Shown here one piece after another: positions 1 through 7,361 of a stretch of DNA of 14,288 nt (its first letter is position 1; each line of letters starts with the position of its first letter). The stretch comes from JBDSEG01 sp039920165 (GTDB lineage: Bacteria > Pseudomonadota > Gammaproteobacteria > Burkholderiales > Burkholderiaceae_C). Location of the stretch: the NCBI GenBank assembly GCA_039920165.1, contig JBDSEG010000040.1, forward strand, positions 1-14,288. Reading direction: 5' to 3'. A program made the translations under genes and the position numbers. Below the pieces are notes generated by a model. The model was not told where the DNA came from. It worked only from the letters and a program-made list of their open reading frames with translations, and ran no database searches.

Positions 1-1389
1 GCCGAGATCGCGCTCGACGACAGCATCGCGCTGCGCATCCGCTTCGACGGCGCGGCGCCGGCTCCGCAGGCGATGTACCTGCGCGGCCCGGTGCTGGCGC
101 GATTCGACGGCACCGAATGGCGCCCGCTCGCGCCGAGCTTCCCGGCCGATGTCATGCCGCGCGCCGAACTGCGCGTCAGCGGCCCGGCGCTGCCCTACGA
201 GATCACGCTCGAGCCGCAACGCCTGACCGTGCTGCCCACCTTGGAGGCGACGCCCGACGCACCCCTGCTCGAAGGCTATGTCGCGACGCCGACCGACGAC
301 CTGCAGTGGGTCGTCGCGCGGCCGTTGCACGAACGCGTGCGCTACCGCGCCGCGGCGTATGCGCGCTTCCAGCACGGCCCGCTCGCGCCGGTGCTCGGCC
401 TGCAGGACTACCTCGACCTGCCGCCCGGCCACAACCCGCGCACGCTCGAGTGGGCGGCTGCCCTGCGGCGCGATCCGGCGTATGCGAGCGCCGATGCGCG
501 CAGCCTCGCGCGCGTGCTGATGCAGCAGATCCGAACCCAGGGCTACAGCTATACGCTCGCGCCCGGCGTGTACCTGGGCAGCGATGCAGTCGACCAGTTC
601 TGGCTCGACCGCAAGGAGGGCTTTTGCGAGCATTTCGCCGCCGCGTTCGTCGTGCTTATGCGCGCGCTCGACGTTCCGTCCCGCGTCGTCACCGGCTACC
701 AGGGCGCCGACCTGGCGCCGGTCGACGGCTACTACGTCGTGCGCCAGAGTTCGGCTCACGCCTGGGCCGAATACTGGCAGGCCGGCGTCGGCTGGATCCG
801 TGCCGATCCGACCGCCGCGGTCGCGCCCGAGCGCATCGACCGCAGCCGCAATCTGCGCCCGCCGGCGGGTCTGATGGCGCAGATGCTGGGCGACGCCAAT
901 CCCGTACTGCTCGCCAGCCTGCGCGCCGGCTGGGAAGCGCTCAACAACCGCTGGAACCAGTGGGTGATGAACTACAGCCGGACCCAGCAATTCGACCTGC
1001 TCAAGAGCCTGGGCTTTCGCAGCCCGGGCTGGGAGGATCTTGCGCTGCTGTCGATCCTCGCCGTCTCGGCGCTCGCGCTGGCCGGCGCCGCCTGGGCGTG
1101 GTGGGACCACCGCCGCATCGACCCCTGGCAGCGGCAGATGCAGGCCCTGCGCGCGGCGCTGCAACGCGCCGGCGTCGTCGTTGCGCCGCACGAGGCGGCC
1201 GGCACGCTGGCGCACCGCGTTCGAAGCACCTTCGGCGACGCCGGCGAAGCGCTCGCGATGCTGCTCGAGACGCTCGAACGCCAGCGCTATGCGGTCGACG
1301 CGCGACCCCGCCCCGACCGCGCGCTGACCCGACAATCGATCCTTGCCGCGCGCTCGCTCGCGGCGCGCACCGACCTGCGACCAACCTGA
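1..1389 (+). CDS. tgpA: TgpA-family transmembrane transglutaminase (5' end missing, C-terminal part only)
   Basis: The reading frame is already open at base 1, so the gene begins to the left. The usual N-terminal bundle of membrane helices (DUF3488) is outside the window. The visible part starts in the periplasmic linker (FDGAAPAPQAMYLRGPVLARFDG, followed by TEWRPL), which is typical of TgpA. The transglutaminase/protease-like core carries a Cys-His-Asp triad: Cys in EGFCEHFA (bases 625-627), His in SAHAWAEYW (757-759) and Asp in ADPTAAVAPERI (805-807). One membrane helix follows (about 1039-1104), then a cytoplasmic DUF4129-like tail to the stop. Family members are inner-membrane proteins with a periplasmic catalytic domain. 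Their substrate is unsettled, and the Pseudomonas member is reported as essential. Such genes usually follow moxR and a DUF58 gene, which I would expect just upstream. The next gene, mltB, starts 14 bases after the stop, so the two are probably co-transcribed. Confidence 0.93.
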   Translation, partial: AEIALDDSIALRIRFDGAAPAPQAMYLRGPVLARFDGTEWRPLAPSFPADVMPRAELRVSGPALPYEITLEPQRLTVLPTLEATPDAPLLEGYVATPTDDLQWVVARPLHERVRYRAAAYARFQHGPLAPVLGLQDYLDLPPGHNPRTLEWAAALRRDPAYASADARSLARVLMQQIRTQGYSYTLAPGVYLGSDAVDQFWLDRKEGFCEHFAAAFVVLMRALDVPSRVVTGYQGADLAPVDGYYVVRQSSAHAWAEYWQAGVGWIRADPTAAVAPERIDRSRNLRPPAGLMAQMLGDANPVLLASLRAGWEALNNRWNQWVMNYSRTQQFDLLKSLGFRSPGWEDLALLSILAVSALALAGAAWAWWDHRRIDPWQRQMQALRAALQRAGVVVAPHEAAGTLAHRVRSTFGDAGEALAMLLETLERQRYAVDARPRPDRALTRQSILAARSLAARTDLRPT

Positions 1390-1403
1390 TCTGAACCGAC
1401 CCG

Positions 1404-2471
1404 ATGCCGTCCCTGCCGCTCCGCACCCTCGCCGTCCTGCTCGTCATGGCCGTGATCACCGGCCCGGCACTGGCGCGAAAGAAGCTGCGTCCCGTCGTCG
1501 AGAAGACCGTCGAAGCGCCTGATGTCGTCAGCTACGGCACGCGCGAGGACGTGCTGCGCTTCGCCGACGAGGCGGCGCTAAAGCACGGTCTGGATGCGCA
1601 GGCGCTGCGCGGCGCACTGTCGCAGGCGCGCTTCGTACCCGCGGTGGCGCGCCTGATCATGCCGCCGCCGGCCGGCACGGCAAAAAACTGGGCCGCTTAC
1701 CGCGCGCGCTTCGTCGAACCGGTGAGGCTGCGCGCGGGCATCGAATTCTGGAATGCGAACCGGCGCTGGCTCGAGCAGGCCGAGGCGACCTACGGTGTGC
1801 CGGCCGAAATCGTCGTCGGCATCATCGGTGTCGAGACCTTGTACGGCCAGCACCTCGGCGGCTTTCGCGTCATCGATGCACTGGCCACGCTCGCCTTCGA
1901 CTTTCCCCCCGGGCGCAAGGACCGCAGTGCCTTCTTTCGCGACGAACTCGAGCAACTCTTCGTGCTGAGCGTGCGCGAGGGCATCGACCCGGCGTCGGTG
2001 AAGGGCAGCTATGCCGGTGCCTTCGGCATGCCGCAATTCATGCCGTCGAGCTTCAACAAATACGCCGTCGATTTCGATGCCGACGGCCGCATCGACCTGC
2101 TCCGCAGCAGCGCCGACGTGATCGGCAGCGTCGCCCACTACCTTGCCGAATTCGGCTGGCAGCGCGGGCTGCGTCCGTACTACGAAGTCGCCGTTCCGGT
2201 CGATGCGGCCGACCGCGCGGTGCTGCTCGGGCCGGACATCGTGCCGAGCTTCAGTGCGCGCGAATTTATCGACCGCGGCGCCCGCCTCGAAGACGCCGCG
2301 CTCGATATGCCCGGTCAGCTCGCGCTGGTCGAACTGCAGAACGGCGACGCGGCGCCGAGCTATGTGGCGGGCACTGCGAATTTCTATGCGGTGACGCGCT
2401 ACAACTGGTCGAGCTATTACGCGATGGCCGTGATTGCGCTCGGCAACGCGGTCAAACAGCAGCGCCGCTGA
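1404..2471 (+). CDS. mltB: MltB-type lytic murein transglycosylase (soluble periplasmic form)
   Basis: The 355-residue protein belongs to lytic transglycosylase family 3, which cleaves the MurNAc-GlcNAc bond of peptidoglycan and leaves a 1,6-anhydroMurNAc end. The catalytic glutamate is E144 in GVETLYGQ. Other family signatures are SYAGAFGMPQFMPSSF (202-217) and the closing TRYNWSSYYAMAVIALG. A DFDADGRIDL segment (223-232) matches the EF-hand-like calcium loop of E. coli Slt35. The N-terminus looks like a Sec signal peptide: R7, a hydrophobic run at 8-20, and an ALA cleavage site near residue 24. There is no lipobox cysteine, so unlike E. coli MltB this should be a soluble periplasmic enzyme. 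The ATG at 1404 is chosen because it gives the full signal peptide; no strong Shine-Dalgarno is visible. The gene lies 14 bases after the TgpA-type gene and its last 20 bases overlap the convergent small gene. Confidence 0.94.
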   Translation: MPSLPLRTLAVLLVMAVITGPALARKKLRPVVEKTVEAPDVVSYGTREDVLRFADEAALKHGLDAQALRGALSQARFVPAVARLIMPPPAGTAKNWAAYRARFVEPVRLRAGIEFWNANRRWLEQAEATYGVPAEIVVGIIGVETLYGQHLGGFRVIDALATLAFDFPPGRKDRSAFFRDELEQLFVLSVREGIDPASVKGSYAGAFGMPQFMPSSFNKYAVDFDADGRIDLLRSSADVIGSVAHYLAEFGWQRGLRPYYEVAVPVDAADRAVLLGPDIVPSFSAREFIDRGARLEDAALDMPGQLALVELQNGDAAPSYVAGTANFYAVTRYNWSSYYAMAVIALGNAVKQQRR

Positions 2472-2745
2472 ACGCTGCCGGGGTCCACGCGCGGCCTGCG
2501 CCCACGAGGCGCATCCATTCGTCCGCCAGCCCCGCCGAACCTTCGAGCACCGACAGCCCGCGCCCGAGTTCAAAGCTCGATTCGAACCAACCCGGGCCGG
2601 CGGCATCGGCACTCGCCGAAGCGCCGGCGAGCGGGTCGGTGCGCAGCTCGCGCGAATCGAGCCGCAAGGCCATCAAGGCGAGCGCGCGCGCACTCGGCAG
2701 GCCGTTCTGCAAGGAGGACATCGGCGTCGGCGAGAGGTGGTTCAT
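2452..2745 (-). CDS. Small conserved-looking protein of unknown function (97 aa)
   Basis: I do not recognise a named family. The frame encodes 97 residues, with no signal peptide, no membrane helix and no cysteine. Its most protein-like segment is RALALMALRLDSREL (20-34), then a small-residue linker, then GPGWFESSFELGRGLSVLEG (50-69). Similar G-W-F-[ED]-S-S-x-[ED]-L-x-x-G-L segments occur, from memory, in short hypothetical proteins of proteobacteria. Codon use in this frame is strongly G/C at third positions, as in neighbouring genes. A GGAG motif lies seven bases before the ATG. The gene follows the DUF2126 transglutaminase gene on the same strand after a 147-base gap and overlaps the end of mltB by 20 bases tail to tail. 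It may be the last gene of the ATP-grasp/alpha-E/transglutaminase operon, but the gap and hairpin between them leave that open. Confidence 0.68.
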   Translation of the reverse strand: MNHLSPTPMSSLQNGLPSARALALMALRLDSRELRTDPLAGASASADAAGPGWFESSFELGRGLSVLEGSAGLADEWMRLVGAGRAWTPAAFSGAAV

Positions 2746-2892
2746 TGGGAGGCTCCGCGGTCGTTAGGCATGCGGGCCAGTGTTGCCGCCGCGCCCTCGC
2801 GCGCCCATCCCACCCAGGGCGGAAAAGCGCCTGTGCGGCGCCCCCACCGATGGTCTCCCCCGTTCGGGGGAAGCGACCTTGCCGGCGCCGGC
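2746..2892. other. 147-base gap between the DUF2126 transglutaminase gene and the small downstream gene
   Basis: This is the longest stretch here without a gene. It holds a short GC hairpin (2856-2871) near its right end, and G-rich runs when read on the minus strand. I see no further gene or convincing promoter in it. Confidence 0.6.
2856..2871 (-). repeat. Short GC hairpin downstream of the DUF2126 transglutaminase gene
   Basis: TCCCCC and GGGGGA form a perfect six-base-pair stem around the loop GTTC. It starts 21 bases past the stop of the minus-strand transglutaminase gene. No T-run follows on the minus strand, so it is not a canonical intrinsic terminator. It may slow RNA decay, attenuate transcription, or be a remnant of a palindromic repeat. 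Confidence 0.45.
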
Positions 2893-5800
2893 TCAGCGCC
2901 GCCGCAGGTCGAGCGTGAACGGGAAATCGGGGTTGCGCTCTTCGTCCGGGACGTGCATCGCGCCGGGGGTGTGGCCGGTGCGGAAGAAGCGTGCGAGGCG
3001 TCTGGCCTCGGCCTCGAGCGCATTGACCGGGAAAGTCTCGTAGCTGCGCCCGCCCGGGTGCGCGACGTGGTACTGGCAGCCGCCGACCGAGCGCTGAGCC
3101 GCGCTGTCGACGAGGTCGAAGGTGAGCGGCGCATGCGGATCGATCGTCGGATGCAGCGCGGCCGCGGTATGCCAGGCCCGAAAGCGCACGCCGCCGACTG
3201 TCTGCCCGACCTGGCCGGTCGGCTGCATCGGAATGCGCCGGCCGTTGCAGGTCAGCACATGCCGGCCTTCGATGACGCCGGTCGCGAGCACCTGGATACG
3301 CTCGACGGTGGAATCGACATAGCGCGATGTGCCGGCCGCGCCGCCCTCCTCGCCCAGCACGTGCCAGGGTTCGAGCGCAAGGCGCAGTTCGACCTCGACG
3401 CCCGATGCGGCGAAATCGCCGAGCAGCGGGAAGCGGAAGTTCAGGTGCGGCGCAAACCAGCGCGCCGGCATCGCATAACCGTGTTCGCCGAGCTCAGCCA
3501 GCACGGCGCGGAAATCCTGCTCGATGAAATGCGGCAGCATGAAGCGGTCGTGCAGCTCGGTGCCCCAACGCGACAGCCGCCCCGGCCGGTACGGCGCGCG
3601 CCAGAAGCGCGCCACCAGGGCGCGCATCAGCAGTTGCTGGGCGAGGCTCATGCGCGCATGCGGCGGCATCTCGAAAGCGCGCAGTTCGAGCAGGCCCAGG
3701 CGTCCGGCAGGTCCGTCGGGCGAGTAGAGCTTGTCGATGCAGAACTCGGCCCGGTGGGTATTGCCGGTCACGTCGGTCAGCAGGTTGCGCAGCACCCGGT
3801 CGACGAGCCACGGCGGGCACGTGCCGCCGGTTTCACGCATGACGCGCTGAAGTTCGGCGAAGGCGATCTCGATCTCGTAGACCGCGTCGTTGCGCGCTTC
3901 GTCCAGGCGCGGCGCCTGGCTGGTCGGCCCGACGAACAGGCCCGAGAACAGATAGCTGAGCGACGGGTGGTCATGCCAGTAGGCGACCATGCTCGCGAGC
4001 AGGTCGGGCCGGCGCAGGAAGGGCGAGTCGCCCGGTGTCGCACCGCCCAGCACGAAGTGGTTGCCGCCGCCGGTGCCGGTGTGGCGCCCGTCGATCATGA
4101 ATTTCTCGCTCGACAGCCGGGTGCGGTGCGCCGCGTCGTAGAGATGCGTCGTCTGCGCGACGAGTTCGGACCAGCTGTGCACCGGGTGCACGTTGACCTC
4201 GATCACGCCGGGGTCGGGTGTGACGCGCAGGTTGACGAGGCGCGGATCCTTCGGCGGCTCGTAGCCTTCGAACATCAGCGCGAGGCCGAGGTCGGCTGCG
4301 GTCGCCTCGATCGCGCCGACCAGTTCGACATAGTCCTCGAGCGCGGCCAGCGGCGGCATGAAGACACACAAGCGGCCGTCGCGCGGTTGCGCGCCCAGGG
4401 CGGTGCGGACGATGGCGGTCGCCGATTCGAAGCGCTGCGGCGCGCGCTGCGCGGCTTCGGCTTCGATCGCGTCGATGCCGGTTTCGGCATTGGCCGCGCC
4501 GTGCGCCGGCAAGGGATCGAAGTCCTGGTTCGGATCGGCCGGGTGGATCCACGGCAGATCTTCGGGCCGCGCCCAGGGCTGCGAATCGAGCGGCAGGCGC
4601 CAGCCCATCGCCGAATCGCCTGGCACCAGCAGACACTGTCCGGTGCGCAGAAACCACGCGCCGCTTTGCCAGCGCTGGCGCGCATTCGCATGCGTGTTGC
4701 GCGCCACCGGCAGGGCATGGCCGACGACGCGCGCCAGGCCCTCGCCACCGAACAGGCCCGCCATGCGCTCACGCTCGAACGGATCGGCCAGCCGCGGATC
4801 GGTGGGATCGACATTGATCGGCAGCCGGCGCTCGCGCCACATCGCATACGCCGCATCCTCGTAGGCCGGGAAGACATTGGCAGACGCAATGCGAAGGCGC
4901 TGCGCCACACCACGCAACAGCGACGCGGCCTGCCCTTCGGTCGCACCGCCGGGCTGCGGGCCGGTTGCGAACAAGGCCGGGCGGGTCCACAGCGGCTCGC
5001 GGTCGGCGCGCCAGAAAAGATTGAGCGACCAGCGCGGCACCTGCTCGCCCGGATACCACTTGCCCTGGCCGCAGTGCTGCAATGCGCCGGCACCGTAGCG
5101 CTCGACGAGGGTGCCCATCAGCTCGACCGCGAGGCCGAGCTTGGTCGGGCCGAGCGCCTCGGTATTCCACTCGCCGGCCTCGCGGTCGCCGTCGGCGATG
5201 AAAGTCGGCTCGCCGCCTTGCGTGAGTCGCACGTCGTCACGCTGCAGATCGATATCGACCTTGCGGCCGAGTGCATCGATGGCGGCCCATTCGTCGTCGC
5301 TGTAGGGCAGCGTCGTGCGTGGCGACTCCCAGATGCGGGCAACCGACATGCGGTGCTCGAAGGTCGACCCGCAGGCTTCGATCTCGCCCGAGATGGGCGC
5401 CGCCGACGACGGCTCGGGCGAACAGGCAAGCGGGATGTGCCCTTCGCCGGCGAGCAGTCCCGAGGTCGGGTCGAGGCCGATCCAGCCGGCCCCAGGTAGA
5501 TAGACCTCGCACCAGGCGTGCAGGTCGGTGAAGTCGACTTCGGTTCCGCTCGGGCCGTCGAGCGACTTGACGTCGCTCTTGAGCTGGATCAGGTAGCCCG
5601 AGACGAAGCGGGCCGCCAGGCCGATGTGGCGCAGCAGCTGCACCAGCAGCCAGCCGCTGTCGCGGCACGAGCCGCTGCCATTCACAAGCGTCTGCTCGGG
5701 CGTCTGCACGCCGGGCTCCATGCGGATCAGGTAGGCGATATCGCGTTGCAGCCGCTGGTTCAGGTCGACCAGGAAGGTGTTGGTCGGCCGCGGCTTGCGC

Positions 5801-6204
5801 GGGATCGATTCCAGGTAGGCCTGGAAGCGCGGCGTGAGCGGCGCGCGCTCGAGATAAGGCGCGAGCTCCTTGGCCAGCGCCGGCTCGTAGTCGAAGGGTG
5901 CGTTCTCGGCCGAGGGCTCGAGGAAGAAGTCGAACGGGTTGAGCACCGCCATCTCGACCACCAGGTCGACCTCGATCCGTAGCTCCTGCGTGCGCTCGGG
6001 GAAGACCAGCCGCGCCAGGTGGTTGGACTGCGGGTCCTGCTGCCAGTTGATGAAATGCTGGGCCGGAGCCACCCGCATCGAATAGCTCAGGACGCGGGTG
6101 CGCGAATGCGGCGCCGGTCGCAACCGCACCACCTGGGGGCCGAGCAGGATGGGTCGGTCGTAGCGGTAGTGGGTGACGTGGTTCAGCGCGACATGGATGG
6201 ACAT
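2893..6204 (-). CDS. Transglutaminase-like protein with C-terminal DUF2126 domain (1103 aa)
   Basis: This is a two-part protein at its family's usual length of about 1100 residues. The N-terminus (1-90, MSIHVALNHVTHYRYDRPI) is the bacterial transglutaminase-like N-domain. The papain-fold core carries C180 in GSGSCRDSGWLL, H229 in FTDLHAWCEVY and D245 in GLDPTSG. From about residue 310 to the end lies DUF2126, with LTQGGEPTF (327-335), GQGKWYPGEQVPRW (379-392), PGVIEVNVHPV (665-675) and DGRHTGTGGGNHFVLGG (705-721). The GGGNHF segment recalls the active-site strand of glutamine-synthetase-type carboxylate-amine ligases, and comparative genomics has linked DUF2126 to that superfamily; the link is from memory. 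There is no signal peptide, so the protein should be cytoplasmic. It starts 28 bases after the alpha-E stop. The ATG at 6204 is supported by its family-typical N-terminus; no strong ribosome site is seen. Predicted role: peptide or amide bond hydrolysis and/or ligation on an unknown substrate. Confidence 0.95.
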   Translation of the reverse strand: MSIHVALNHVTHYRYDRPILLGPQVVRLRPAPHSRTRVLSYSMRVAPAQHFINWQQDPQSNHLARLVFPERTQELRIEVDLVVEMAVLNPFDFFLEPSAENAPFDYEPALAKELAPYLERAPLTPRFQAYLESIPRKPRPTNTFLVDLNQRLQRDIAYLIRMEPGVQTPEQTLVNGSGSCRDSGWLLVQLLRHIGLAARFVSGYLIQLKSDVKSLDGPSGTEVDFTDLHAWCEVYLPGAGWIGLDPTSGLLAGEGHIPLACSPEPSSAAPISGEIEACGSTFEHRMSVARIWESPRTTLPYSDDEWAAIDALGRKVDIDLQRDDVRLTQGGEPTFIADGDREAGEWNTEALGPTKLGLAVELMGTLVERYGAGALQHCGQGKWYPGEQVPRWSLNLFWRADREPLWTRPALFATGPQPGGATEGQAASLLRGVAQRLRIASANVFPAYEDAAYAMWRERRLPINVDPTDPRLADPFERERMAGLFGGEGLARVVGHALPVARNTHANARQRWQSGAWFLRTGQCLLVPGDSAMGWRLPLDSQPWARPEDLPWIHPADPNQDFDPLPAHGAANAETGIDAIEAEAAQRAPQRFESATAIVRTALGAQPRDGRLCVFMPPLAALEDYVELVGAIEATAADLGLALMFEGYEPPKDPRLVNLRVTPDPGVIEVNVHPVHSWSELVAQTTHLYDAAHRTRLSSEKFMIDGRHTGTGGGNHFVLGGATPGDSPFLRRPDLLASMVAYWHDHPSLSYLFSGLFVGPTSQAPRLDEARNDAVYEIEIAFAELQRVMRETGGTCPPWLVDRVLRNLLTDVTGNTHRAEFCIDKLYSPDGPAGRLGLLELRAFEMPPHARMSLAQQLLMRALVARFWRAPYRPGRLSRWGTELHDRFMLPHFIEQDFRAVLAELGEHGYAMPARWFAPHLNFRFPLLGDFAASGVEVELRLALEPWHVLGEEGGAAGTSRYVDSTVERIQVLATGVIEGRHVLTCNGRRIPMQPTGQVGQTVGGVRFRAWHTAAALHPTIDPHAPLTFDLVDSAAQRSVGGCQYHVAHPGGRSYETFPVNALEAEARRLARFFRTGHTPGAMHVPDEERNPDFPFTLDLRRR

Positions 6205-6232
6205 GGAAGTGCCAGGTGGGTCTCGGTGGCGT

Positions 6233-7276
6233 TCAGGCGGCCACCGGAACCAGGAAATCGCGGCTGATGCCGGCCCCGAGGCGGCCGACGCGCTCGAGGA
6301 ACTGGGTCAGGAAGGCATGCAGGCCGGTCGCGAGGATCTCGTCGATGCGGCCGTACTCAAGCTCGGCGGACAGCCGCCCGGCCTGGCGCAGGGTCTCGCC
6401 CGACTGTTCGTTGGCGAGGCGGTGCAGGTTCGACACCACCTCGTGCATGCAGGCGGCCAGAGAGCGCGGCATGTCGTTGCGCAGGATCAGCAACTCGGCG
6501 ACCTTCTCGGGCCGGATGACGTTGCGGTAGACCTTGCGATAGACCTCGAAGCCCGACACCGAACGCAGGATCGACGACCAGTGATAGAAGTCGATCTCGA
6601 GGTCCTTGCCGTCGGACTCGGCGGCCGGGAAGAGGGCCTCGCCCTGGCTCTGTGCGCCGTTGATGCGGGGGCTTTGCCGCTGCGCCTGGCCGCTCCCCTC
6701 GCCGCCGTGGTATTCGCTGCGCACGGCATGAAATCGCACGTCGAGCAGGCGCGCCGTATTGTCCGCGCGTTCGAGAAAACTGCCGATGCGCAGGAAGTGG
6801 AAGGCCTCGTCCTGCAGCATGGTTCCCACCGTCACGCCGCGCGACAGGTGCGAACGGAATTTGACCCACTCGAACAGCGCGCTCGGATCGCGCTCGAACT
6901 CGCCGGCGCCGGACATGCGCTGGAATTCGAGCCAGGTCTGGTTCTGGGTTTCCCACACCTCGGTCGTCAGCGTGCCGCGCACCGCGCGCGCGTTCTCGCG
7001 TGCCGCGAGCAGGCAGTTGCGGATCGACGAATCGTTCTCCGAATCGAACACCATGTAGTCCATCACGCGCTGCGGCGTGACCCCACCATGGTGGGTTTCG
7101 AAATGCTCGCTCAGTTCGCTGATGCTGAGCAGCCCGCGCCAGCCCGCCTCGGCGGCCTGTACCGATTGGGGCAGCAACGCGGTCTGGTAGTTCACGTCGA
7201 GCATGCGCGCGGTGTTCTCTGCCCGCTCCATATAGCGCGACATCCAGAACAGGTGGTCGGCGGTTCTAGAGAGCAT
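6233..7276 (-). CDS. Alpha-E domain protein (DUF403)
   Basis: The 347-residue, all-helical, probably cytoplasmic protein opens with MLSRTADHLFWMSRYMERAENTARMLD, the hallmark N-terminus of the alpha-E family. The same motif recurs at 167-181 as FLERADNTARLLDVR, showing the internal duplication of the family. LRSVSGFEVYRKVY (237-250) and LILRNDMPRSL (263-273) are further conserved stretches. The frame extends 23 codons upstream, but that stretch merely translates a hairpin repeat, so the ATG at 7276 is chosen; AGAGG lies six bases before it. Family members are almost always encoded beside a circularly permuted ATP-grasp protein and a transglutaminase-like protein, as here, and are thought to be partners of the ATP-grasp enzyme; no reaction is established. 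Residues about 183-227 form a hydrophilic, low-complexity insert (GGEGSGQAQRQSPRINGAQ), making the protein longer than the roughly 310-320 residues I expect. Confidence 0.94.
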   Translation of the reverse strand: MLSRTADHLFWMSRYMERAENTARMLDVNYQTALLPQSVQAAEAGWRGLLSISELSEHFETHHGGVTPQRVMDYMVFDSENDSSIRNCLLAARENARAVRGTLTTEVWETQNQTWLEFQRMSGAGEFERDPSALFEWVKFRSHLSRGVTVGTMLQDEAFHFLRIGSFLERADNTARLLDVRFHAVRSEYHGGEGSGQAQRQSPRINGAQSQGEALFPAAESDGKDLEIDFYHWSSILRSVSGFEVYRKVYRNVIRPEKVAELLILRNDMPRSLAACMHEVVSNLHRLANEQSGETLRQAGRLSAELEYGRIDEILATGLHAFLTQFLERVGRLGAGISRDFLVPVAA

Positions 7277-7361
7277 GGCCAGCCTCTTCGATCTCCCCCC
7301 TCTCCCTCTGGGAGAGGGGGGAGGGAGCAATGCGCGCGTCGGCAATGATGATCATGCTCAT
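7266..7361 (-). other. Possible 29-31 codon coupling ORF across the hairpin between ATP-grasp and alpha-E genes
   Basis: An ATG at 7361 overlaps the ATP-grasp stop as ATGA. A second in-frame ATG at 7355 stands seven bases after the GGAGG that encodes the last residues of the ATP-grasp protein. The frame reads MSMIIIADARIAPSPLSQRE and on to a stop at 7266, just inside the alpha-E gene. Its middle is simply the translated hairpin repeat, so a functional peptide is unlikely. Translation through it could, however, deliver ribosomes to the alpha-E start at 7276. Confidence 0.22.
7293..7323 (-). repeat. Perfect 14-bp palindromic hairpin (REP-like) between ATP-grasp and alpha-E genes
   Basis: Bases 7293-7306 pair without mismatch with 7310-7323 around a three-base loop. 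The core CTCTCCC-TCT-GGGAGAG resembles a palindromic repeat scattered through many GC-rich proteobacterial genomes (from memory). It lies in the 81-base gap between two genes that should be co-transcribed, and ends about 16 bases before the alpha-E start, right beside the AGAGG ribosome site. No U-run follows on the minus-strand transcript, so a terminator role is unlikely. An RNA-stability or translation-tuning role, or neutral insertion, fits better. Confidence 0.8.

Noticed and set aside
1578..2612. A 344-codon minus-strand frame
   Set aside because: It is antisense to mltB and overlaps the small minus-strand gene in another frame; no motif and biased composition.
2434..5499. A 1021-codon open frame on the plus strand
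   Set aside because: It lies entirely antisense to the small gene and the DUF2126 transglutaminase gene. Its translation is Arg/Ala/His/Glu-rich without any recognisable motif, as expected from the mirror frame of GC-rich coding DNA.
7293..7323. Reading the 14-bp hairpin as an intrinsic terminator
   Set aside because: No U-tract follows on the minus strand, and it lies between two genes expected to be expressed together.
7277..7345. 23-residue N-terminal extension of the alpha-E protein
   Set aside because: The extra residues only translate the palindromic repeat. Family members begin with MLSRTADHLFWMSRYMERAEN-type sequence.
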